The position numbers and the translations under genes are program-made. Below the pieces are notes generated by a model. That model had not been told where the DNA came from. It was given only the letters and a program-made list of their open reading frames with translations, and made no database searches. 47,609 nt of DNA from Acidobacteriota bacterium. Its GTDB lineage: Bacteria > Acidobacteriota > Terriglobia > Terriglobales > Acidobacteriaceae. The DNA is taken from assembly GCA_021778315.1 (NCBI GenBank), contig JAJYCQ010000010.1:1-47609 (forward strand), given 5' to 3'. This document shows, piece after piece, positions 42,245 through 47,609 of the stretch (positions within the stretch are counted from its first letter, which is position 1; every line of letters starts with the position of its first letter).

Positions 42245-43017
42245 TCTTCCTCCGGGTCGTGGAACATGATGACGCGGTCGGTGGCATCACTGGCGCGTAG
42301 TTGGGCGAGCAGTTGCTCGTGGAGGTTGCGGGTGGCTTTGATGGTGAAGCAGACTCGTTCGATGCCGGCGATGTTGTCGCGGTCCTGGACGGTGAGGCGC
42401 TGGCCGGCGGAGTCGAGGACCTGGAGGATAGCGAGCTGCATGCGGTGATTGGCGGCGGCGATTTCGCCTGCGAGGGCTTCGGCGCGGGCGGGGCCGACGA
42501 CGTTGCTGGGGAGCATGGAGCCAATGTCGGCGCGGACTTCGTAGATCATGGGGTAACGCTTCCAGCCAAGGCGGCTCTCGAAGGCTCCGACGAACTGGAG
42601 GGCTACGAGGACGAGAAGGGTGGCGAGGGCAGCGACGATGTAGAGGCCTGCTCCGCAGGTCATGCCGATGGCGGCGACAACGAAGACGGTGGCGGCGCTG
42701 GTGAGGCCGAGGACTCGATTTTTGGTGTGAAGGATGAGGCCTGCGCCGAGGAAGCCGACGCCCTGCACGATGTTGGAGGCGACCTGGCCTTTGTTGGGGG
42801 AGTTATCTCCGGCGAGGACGACGCTCATGATGGTGAAGAGCGCTGAGCCCATGCAGATGAGCATGTTGGTGCGGAGGCCGGAGTCTTTGTGACGCCACTC
42901 GCGCTCGAGGCCGATGATGCCTCCGAGGGCGCAGGCGAGCAGCAGCCGCTCGATGGAGGAGCGGGAGAGGACGAGCTGTTCGAACGACGAGAAATGGATG
43001 TGGCTGGGATCCACCAT
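42241..43017 (-). CDS. MgtC/SapB-family membrane protein
   Basis: 258 residues. The N-terminal MgtC domain has about five helices with the signature GGIIGLEREWRHKDSGLRTNMLICMGSALFT and NIVQGVGFLGAGLILHTKNRVLGLTSAATVFVVAAIGMTCGAG. The C-terminal ~100 residues form a soluble ACT-like domain. In pathogens MgtC inhibits the F-type ATPase and helps in magnesium limitation; in environmental bacteria the role is unsettled. It is the first gene of the run that continues with dapF. Confidence 0.9.
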   Translation of the reverse strand: MVDPSHIHFSSFEQLVLSRSSIERLLLACALGGIIGLEREWRHKDSGLRTNMLICMGSALFTIMSVVLAGDNSPNKGQVASNIVQGVGFLGAGLILHTKNRVLGLTSAATVFVVAAIGMTCGAGLYIVAALATLLVLVALQFVGAFESRLGWKRYPMIYEVRADIGSMLPSNVVGPARAEALAGEIAAANHRMQLAILQVLDSAGQRLTVQDRDNIAGIERVCFTIKATRNLHEQLLAQLRASDATDRVIMFHDPEEE

Positions 43018-43082
43018 TAGGTCAGGGTACTACTGTCGAGGGTGGAGAGTTGCGGGGAGGTCACCTGCCTGGGTACGGAGGG

Positions 43083-43149
43083 CGAAAAAAAAGAGCGTCC
43101 GCGCAGAGGGAGCGCACGGACGCTTTGAACCCCATGAGTGAGTGGGGTT
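43083..43149 (-). terminator. tandem hairpins with T-run after the YciF-like gene
   Basis: Reading the minus strand, AACCCCA/TGGGGTT (43149-43143 with 43134-43128) comes first, then AGCGTCCG/CGGACGCT (43124-43117 with 43101-43094). A run of mostly T follows (complement of the A-rich 43085-43092). They lie 46-112 bp past the stop codon of the gene starting at 43704. Confidence 0.75.
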
Positions 43150-43194
43150 TAAAACTGGTGAGGATCGTTCAAGTTTGTGGTTCCAGGTGCAGGG

Positions 43195-43704
43195 TCAGGC
43201 GGCGACGGCGACCACGTTGATCTGCCCGGAGAGCTGGGTGAGTAGATCGTCAGCGCTTTCTTCCTCCTGGAGGGTCTTATCGAAGAGAGCGGCGTCCTGG
43301 CTTTCACCGAGGTTCTGGGCCCAGGTACGGAGGGTTCCGTAGATGGCGATCTCGTGGTGCTCGATCTGGTTGCCGGCGGCGATGAGGACGACGTCACGGA
43401 GGGCGTTGGAGGAGGCTCCGCTGATGGAGGACTCGGCGGCGGAGAGGAGGGCGGCGGTGACTTTGCAGCGGATGTCGTCGGCTTCGCCGGCGGCTGCGTC
43501 GAGGATTCGTTCGAGGCGAACGATGTGGTGCCTGGTTTCGACGAGGTGGGTGCGTAAGGCGTCGGCGAGTTGCTGGCTGGTGGCCTTCTCGATCATGGTG
43601 GGAAGGCCTTTGTCTGCGATCTGGCGTTCACTGCTGAGGGTTCGCTTGATGGTGTCGAGATATAGCTCGCGAAGGTTGTTTAGATCTGTTGTGAAGATGC
43701 CCAT
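43195..43704 (-). CDS. YciF-like ferritin-superfamily protein (DUF892)
   Basis: 169 residues from the ATG at 43704, with AAGGAG upstream. The all-helical pattern NLRELYLDTIKRTLSSERQIADKGLP, LRTHLVETRHHIVRLERIL and IEHHEIAIYGTLRTWA matches DUF892/YciF, a ferritin-like four-helix bundle. Acidic and His residues (E..Q, ETRHH, EHHE) occupy likely di-iron positions. Family members are induced by stress, and a role in metal or oxidative protection is assumed. The family usually begins with a longer helix-loop; otherwise complete. The 190 bp upstream hold no other gene. Confidence 0.88.
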   Translation of the reverse strand: MGIFTTDLNNLRELYLDTIKRTLSSERQIADKGLPTMIEKATSQQLADALRTHLVETRHHIVRLERILDAAAGEADDIRCKVTAALLSAAESSISGASSNALRDVVLIAAGNQIEHHEIAIYGTLRTWAQNLGESQDAALFDKTLQEEESADDLLTQLSGQINVVAVAA

Positions 43705-43895
43705 GGCCCGGTGCTCCTTGTGATGTACGCACGGTTTCGCTGGCTCGCGCTGGCGAGTGTGCGTTGTGAATCGATCGGTTGGCGTGCGATGTCCGGCGGA
43801 GCGTTCCTCACCGGAGTCTTGAGGTTCGTACTGCTAGCTGTGATGCAGGCTGGTGCCGATACGTGGCTTGGCTTTCTGCGTTGCTATCGATGCGA

Positions 43896-45698
43896 CTATT
43901 TTGGGGTGGGCGGGGTCCAGAGCTGCGACTGATAGATTTTGGCGCAGGGTTGGCCGGTGGTGCAGATGACTTCGGTTTCGGTGAGGCCGTCGGGGTGCGC
44001 GGTTACGGCTTTGGCGACGGGATCGCCGATGATGGCGATGATGTAGGCGGCGGAGTGTGCGGGATCTTTGAGGGCGGCCTGCCAGGACTGGTCGTCGTTT
44101 TCGCTGATGACGCTGCGGAGGGTGCGGCCTGCGGTCTGGAGGGCTCCGACGTGGTTGGTGATGGACATCAGTATGGGGACGTTCTGGGGTGTTTCTTCGA
44201 GGACGTTGGCGAGGGATTGCTCGAGCGAGATGCGGGTGACGGAGTTGACGATTCCCTCTTTGAGGACCAGCGGGATGAAGTACATCATGGCGATGCAGTT
44301 GGCTACGCAGAGGAGCATGGCGGCGGGCTGCCAGAGGCGGACGGCGAGGCGGGAGGCGTTGGTGGTGCGGGACTGGAACCAGCGCTCGAGGTGCTCGGCG
44401 GCGAGTGCGGGGTAGATGGAGAGCGCGGGGAGGAGCTCCATGCCGTAGCGCGCGTTGTAGTAGGCGTGCGGCCAGAGTTGCGGGATGAAGATGGGGACCG
44501 AGCTATAGGCGACGGAGTAGATGTAGAACGGGAGCGGAATCCAGAGGAGTAGGGCGAAGGACTCGGCGTGCTGTTGGGAGAGGCTGGTGGCGCGGCGCTT
44601 GAGGGAGAGCCACGTGCCGTAGAGGGCGGCGAGCATGAGGGCGAATCCGGTCTCCCATGCGGCGGCGTCGATCTGGGCGGTGCGGGTGTAGAAGAGTGCG
44701 GCCCAGCCCATGTTGTGCCAGCCGCGATAGTGCTGGCCGGGAGGCGCGGTGCGGCGCTCGATTTGCGCGGCGGAGTAGGGGCCTCGCATGAAGTCGAGCC
44801 AGTCGCCTTCGAAGTGGGCGTTGTACCAGAACCAGAGGAGTGGGCCGGCTGCGCAGATCGCGGTGAAGGCGATGAACCAGGGGCGGAGGGTGCGGCGGAG
44901 TTTGGGGTCGGCTTGCCAGAGGGCGATGGCGAAGCAGAGCCAGATGACGGCTCCGACGATCCAGCCGTCGTAGCGGGTGAAGACCTGGCCGAGGATAAGC
45001 AGGGCGGCGAGCATCATGCGTGCTCGGGCGGTGAGGATGTCGTTGGCGCGGAGAGCGGCGATTCCCTCCATGGTGGCGACGATGGACCAGATGAGCAGAG
45101 CGAGGAAGAGCGCTTCGGTCATCGCGGTGGTGGCGAGGAAGAGGAGGTTGGGGTTGAGCGCGTAGAAGGTGGTCGCGACGAGCGCCCAGCGGAGACGCAT
45201 GAGGCGGCGGGAGAGCCTCCAGATGCCGGCGACGCTGGCGGCGAAGCTGATGATCGACATGGGAGCGGCTGCGATGCCGGTCTGCCACATGCGCATGTTC
45301 ATGATGAAGGGCAGCATGAGGAGGTGCGGAAGCGGGAGCCAGACTCCTCCGAGTTGTGCGAGGCCGGGCCACTTGGCGTCTAAGATTCTCCTCGAGATTG
45401 CCAGATGAGCAACCGCGTCTCCGTAGAGCAGGAGGTAGCCGTGGCGGTAGCAGACGAAGAGGGCGATGAAGCCGAGCACGAGGGCGGCGGCGAAGAGCGG
45501 ATAGGTCTCGCCGGGGACGACGGGGCGGATGGCTTCGGGGTCTCCGGGAACCCAGACCGGTGCCTGGCGGAAGGAGCCCTTGCGGCTGGAGCTGCGGCCG
45601 AGGATGACCTTGCCGGCTTTGAGTTCGCCGGGGCGCTTGGCTCCGGCGAGGGGCTCGGTCGGGTTGGGGTTGCCGCGCTCTGATCGTGGTTTCGCCAT
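43896..45698 (-). CDS. GT-C fold membrane glycosyltransferase (GT39/ArnT-like)
   Basis: 600 residues: a basic cytoplasmic lead of about 65, then 10-12 helices with polar loops. The first periplasmic loop has LLYGDAVAHLAISRRILDAKWPGLAQLGGVWLPLPHLLMLPF, where the Asp-Ala-x-x-His pattern is the acidic active-site motif of GT-C enzymes using polyprenyl-phosphate sugars. A second block, FLATTAMTEALFLALL, fits the family. It would add a sugar to a lipid, protein or glycan outside the membrane. It starts 9 bp after the PfkB gene, so the two are co-transcribed. The natural acceptor is unknown. Confidence 0.82.
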   Translation of the reverse strand: MAKPRSERGNPNPTEPLAGAKRPGELKAGKVILGRSSSRKGSFRQAPVWVPGDPEAIRPVVPGETYPLFAAALVLGFIALFVCYRHGYLLLYGDAVAHLAISRRILDAKWPGLAQLGGVWLPLPHLLMLPFIMNMRMWQTGIAAAPMSIISFAASVAGIWRLSRRLMRLRWALVATTFYALNPNLLFLATTAMTEALFLALLIWSIVATMEGIAALRANDILTARARMMLAALLILGQVFTRYDGWIVGAVIWLCFAIALWQADPKLRRTLRPWFIAFTAICAAGPLLWFWYNAHFEGDWLDFMRGPYSAAQIERRTAPPGQHYRGWHNMGWAALFYTRTAQIDAAAWETGFALMLAALYGTWLSLKRRATSLSQQHAESFALLLWIPLPFYIYSVAYSSVPIFIPQLWPHAYYNARYGMELLPALSIYPALAAEHLERWFQSRTTNASRLAVRLWQPAAMLLCVANCIAMMYFIPLVLKEGIVNSVTRISLEQSLANVLEETPQNVPILMSITNHVGALQTAGRTLRSVISENDDQSWQAALKDPAHSAAYIIAIIGDPVAKAVTAHPDGLTETEVICTTGQPCAKIYQSQLWTPPTPK

Positions 45699-45707
45699 CG
45701 CAGGTCT

Positions 45708-46649
45708 CTACAGGTGAGAGATCTCCTTGAGGTGGTCGAAGCGCTGGTCGATTTCGGCGCGTGTGGTGCGCTGGAGGCGGTCGGTTCCGAAGGCTTCGAC
45801 GGAGAGTGAGCCGAGGACGCAGCCGTAGAACATGGCCTTGCGGAAGACCTCGGGGGTGAGTTTGCCCTGCGTCTGTGCGCCTTGCGAGGCGATGTAGCCG
45901 TAGAAGCCGCCGGCGAAGGAGTCTCCTGCTCCGGTGGGGTCGACGACCTCTTCCTGCGGGGTGGCGGGGGCGCGGAACTGGTTGCGCTGGAAGTTGTCGC
46001 CGAAGCTGTGCGGGGAGAAGTAGGCGGCGGAACCGTGCTCGGCGTATTTGACGACGAGGGATTTGGGGCCGAGGGCGAGGACGCCTCTGGCGGCGCGGAG
46101 GCTGTTGGTTTCGCCGCTGAGCATGCGGGCTTCGTTGTCGTTGATGACGAGGACGTCGAGCTCGCGGAGAACCTTGAGGAGGTTGTCGCGGTGGGCGGCG
46201 ATCCAGTAGTTCATGGTGTCGCCGGCGACGAGTTTTGCGTTGGGCATGTGGGCTCGGACGCGGGATTGGAGGACGGGATCGATGTTGGCGAGGAAGAGGT
46301 ATTCGGTGTCGAGATAGCTGGTGGGAATCTTGGGCTCGAAGGAGGCGAAGACGTTGAGGTCGGTGGCGAGGGTCTCGGCGGCGTTGAGGTCCTTGACGTA
46401 GCTGCCGGTCCAGTGGAAGCTCTTGCCGGGAACGTGCTCGATGCCCGTGGTGTCGATGCCGCGAGAGGTGAGGACGGCTTCGTGCTCGGGGAGGAAGTCG
46501 TCGCCGACGACGCCGACGACGCGGACGTCGGTGAAGAAGCTGGCGGCGAGGGCGAAGTGCGTGGCGGCGCCGCCGAGGACTCGCTCACGCTTGCCGCTGG
46601 GGGTTTCGAGTGTGTCAAAGGCTACGGAACCTACTACGAGAATTGCCAA
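45708..46649 (-). CDS. PfkB-family carbohydrate/nucleoside kinase
   Basis: 313 residues; the start is a TTG at 46649 with GAGGGAAG upstream. The N-terminal ILVVGSVAFDTLETPSGKRERVLGGAATHFALAASFF has the GG substrate motif of PfkB signature 1, INDNEARMLSG lies mid-protein, and DPTGAGDSFAGGFYGYIA is signature 2 with the catalytic Asp in GAGD. It phosphorylates a sugar or nucleoside with ATP. Being 71 bp downstream of mtnP it may act on a purine nucleoside or ribose, but the substrate cannot be read from sequence. Confidence 0.9.
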   Translation of the reverse strand: MAILVVGSVAFDTLETPSGKRERVLGGAATHFALAASFFTDVRVVGVVGDDFLPEHEAVLTSRGIDTTGIEHVPGKSFHWTGSYVKDLNAAETLATDLNVFASFEPKIPTSYLDTEYLFLANIDPVLQSRVRAHMPNAKLVAGDTMNYWIAAHRDNLLKVLRELDVLVINDNEARMLSGETNSLRAARGVLALGPKSLVVKYAEHGSAAYFSPHSFGDNFQRNQFRAPATPQEEVVDPTGAGDSFAGGFYGYIASQGAQTQGKLTPEVFRKAMFYGCVLGSLSVEAFGTDRLQRTTRAEIDQRFDHLKEISHL

Positions 46650-46720
46650 GGTCTTCCCTCTCTTGTCTTACGAGATTGCGTGGATGTGATGCGCTGCATT
46701 TGCTTGGCAGCGTTCAGTGT

Positions 46721-47584
46721 CTACCAGTATTTGCCGTACAGCAGTTCGAGCTTGGCTTTGGTGTCCGCGGGGATTAGGGCGCGGTCGGTCATGATGGCAA
46801 ACCTGGCGGCGGTCTGGGCGGGGCTGGCGCTTAGGTCTGCGGGCATGAGGCGGACGGCGGCTTTGACGACCTTCTGGGCGTTGCCGGAGTTCTGGTGCAT
46901 GACGGCGATGACCTGCTCGATGGTGACGTCGTCGTAGCCATCGCGCCAGCAATCGTAGTCGGTGACCATGGCTAGGGTGGCGTAGCTGATCTCGGCTTCG
47001 CGGGCGAGCTTGGCTTCCTGGAGGTTGGTCATGCCGATGATGTCCGCGCCCCAGGAGCGGTAGAGGTTGGACTCGGCGCGGGTGGAGAACTGCGGGCCTT
47101 CCATGCAGAGGTAGGTGCCGCCGCGTTTGCCGACGACGCCGACCTCGGCGCAGGCTTTGGCGAAGACGTCGGAGACGATGGGGCAGACGGGATCGGCGAA
47201 TCCGACGTGGCCGACGATACCTTCGCCGAAGAAGGTGGCGGAGCGCGAGAAGGTTCGGTCGATGAACTGGTCGGGGATGACGAAGTCGGTGGGCTTGTGC
47301 TCTTCCTTGAGGCTGCCGACGGCGCTGACGGAGAGGATGCTCGAGACGCCGAGGGACTTCATGGCGTAGATGTTGGCCTTGAAGTTGAGCTCGCTGGGGA
47401 GGATGCGGTGGCCCTTGCCGTGGCGTGCGAGGAAGGCGACGCTGCGGCCTTCGAGGGTGCCGAGGACGAAGACTTCGCTGGGGTCGCCGAAGGGGGTTTC
47501 GATGCGGTGCTCTGTGACGTTGGTGAGGCCGTCCATGTTGTAGAGGCCGCTGCCGCCGATGATGCCGATGTCTGCCTTGGACAA
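46721..47584 (-). CDS. mtnP: S-methyl-5'-thioadenosine phosphorylase
   Basis: 287 residues starting at a TTG (47584) with AGGAG six bases upstream. The blocks IGIIGGSGLYNMDGL, FLARHGKGHRILPSELNFKANIYAMKSLGV, TYLCMEGPQFSTRAES and IIGMTNLQEAKLAREAEISYATLAMVTDYDCW match MTA phosphorylases (residues for phosphate, the Asp of the purine site and the Thr/Met ribose contacts). It splits methylthioadenosine, a by-product of polyamine and quorum-signal synthesis, into adenine and methylthioribose-1-phosphate. It heads a run with the PfkB kinase and the GT-C enzyme. Its 5' end is close to the window edge. Confidence 0.94.
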   Translation of the reverse strand: MSKADIGIIGGSGLYNMDGLTNVTEHRIETPFGDPSEVFVLGTLEGRSVAFLARHGKGHRILPSELNFKANIYAMKSLGVSSILSVSAVGSLKEEHKPTDFVIPDQFIDRTFSRSATFFGEGIVGHVGFADPVCPIVSDVFAKACAEVGVVGKRGGTYLCMEGPQFSTRAESNLYRSWGADIIGMTNLQEAKLAREAEISYATLAMVTDYDCWRDGYDDVTIEQVIAVMHQNSGNAQKVVKAAVRLMPADLSASPAQTAARFAIMTDRALIPADTKAKLELLYGKYW

Positions 47585-47609
47585 ACTTGTCTCCTGCCTG
47601 GGCGCGATG

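Overview
The window looks like chromosome of a high-G+C acidobacterium (class Terriglobia, close to Terriglobus, Granulicella or Edaphobacter). The signs are a secreted TIGR03435-family protein, long same-strand operons with 0-20 bp junctions, short hairpin and heptamer repeats between genes, and protein sequences that read as acidobacterial. This is recognition by eye; no search was run.

Layout. (a) 1-7300, visibly less G+C-rich: the end of an IS630-type transposase, a frameshifted remnant of a rhamnogalacturonan acetylesterase-like gene, an RND efflux pump without its usual partners, two doubtful small ORFs, and a dehydrogenase + FucP-type sugar transporter operon. A tRNA-Ser(GGA) lies at the edge, with its 3' end facing this block. 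(b) 7.5-11.3 kb: two paralogous GT4 glycosyltransferases with thiS between them and thiD beyond. ThiS has seven residues after its glycine run. (c) 11.3-18.3 kb: mixed single genes. These are an RlpA-like protein, a TIGR03435 protein, a PAS histidine kinase broken by a nonsense codon and a frameshift, an arginine-deiminase-like protein with Ser at the expected catalytic Cys, a 59-residue zinc-ribbon protein, an aquaporin, and a CPBP-family membrane protein lacking key protease residues. Intergenic repeats are dense here. (d) accA at 18.3-19.2 kb.

(e) 19.3-34.4 kb, all on the minus strand: one exopolysaccharide locus. Read 5' to 3' it encodes a NusG/UpxY-like antiterminator, a Wza-like export protein, a Wzz/Wzc-like protein with a degenerate kinase domain, a hexapeptide acyltransferase, a Wzx flippase, a Wzy-like polymerase, three GT2 enzymes, a GT4 enzyme, an unrecognised secreted protein, another GT4 enzyme and a WbaP-type initiating phosphoglycosyltransferase. 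A clear intrinsic terminator follows. The parts fit a Wzx/Wzy pathway: WbaP primes the lipid, the GTs build the repeat, Wzx flips it, Wzy polymerises, and Wzz/Wza control length and export. An ops-like CGGTAGC motif lies in the leader between the antiterminator gene and wza.

(f) 34.6-47.6 kb: housekeeping genes, almost all minus strand. They are dnaE, a DUF3592-like gene (plus strand), mpl, an odd low-G+C membrane gene, ldcA, dapF and mgtC. mpl, ldcA and dapF all handle murein tripeptide or its diaminopimelate. After these come a YciF-like (DUF892) gene and then mtnP, a pfkB-type kinase and a GT-C membrane glycosyltransferase.

The best leads for something undescribed are the unknown secreted protein and the degenerate kinase of the polysaccharide locus, its ops-like leader, and the tailed ThiS.
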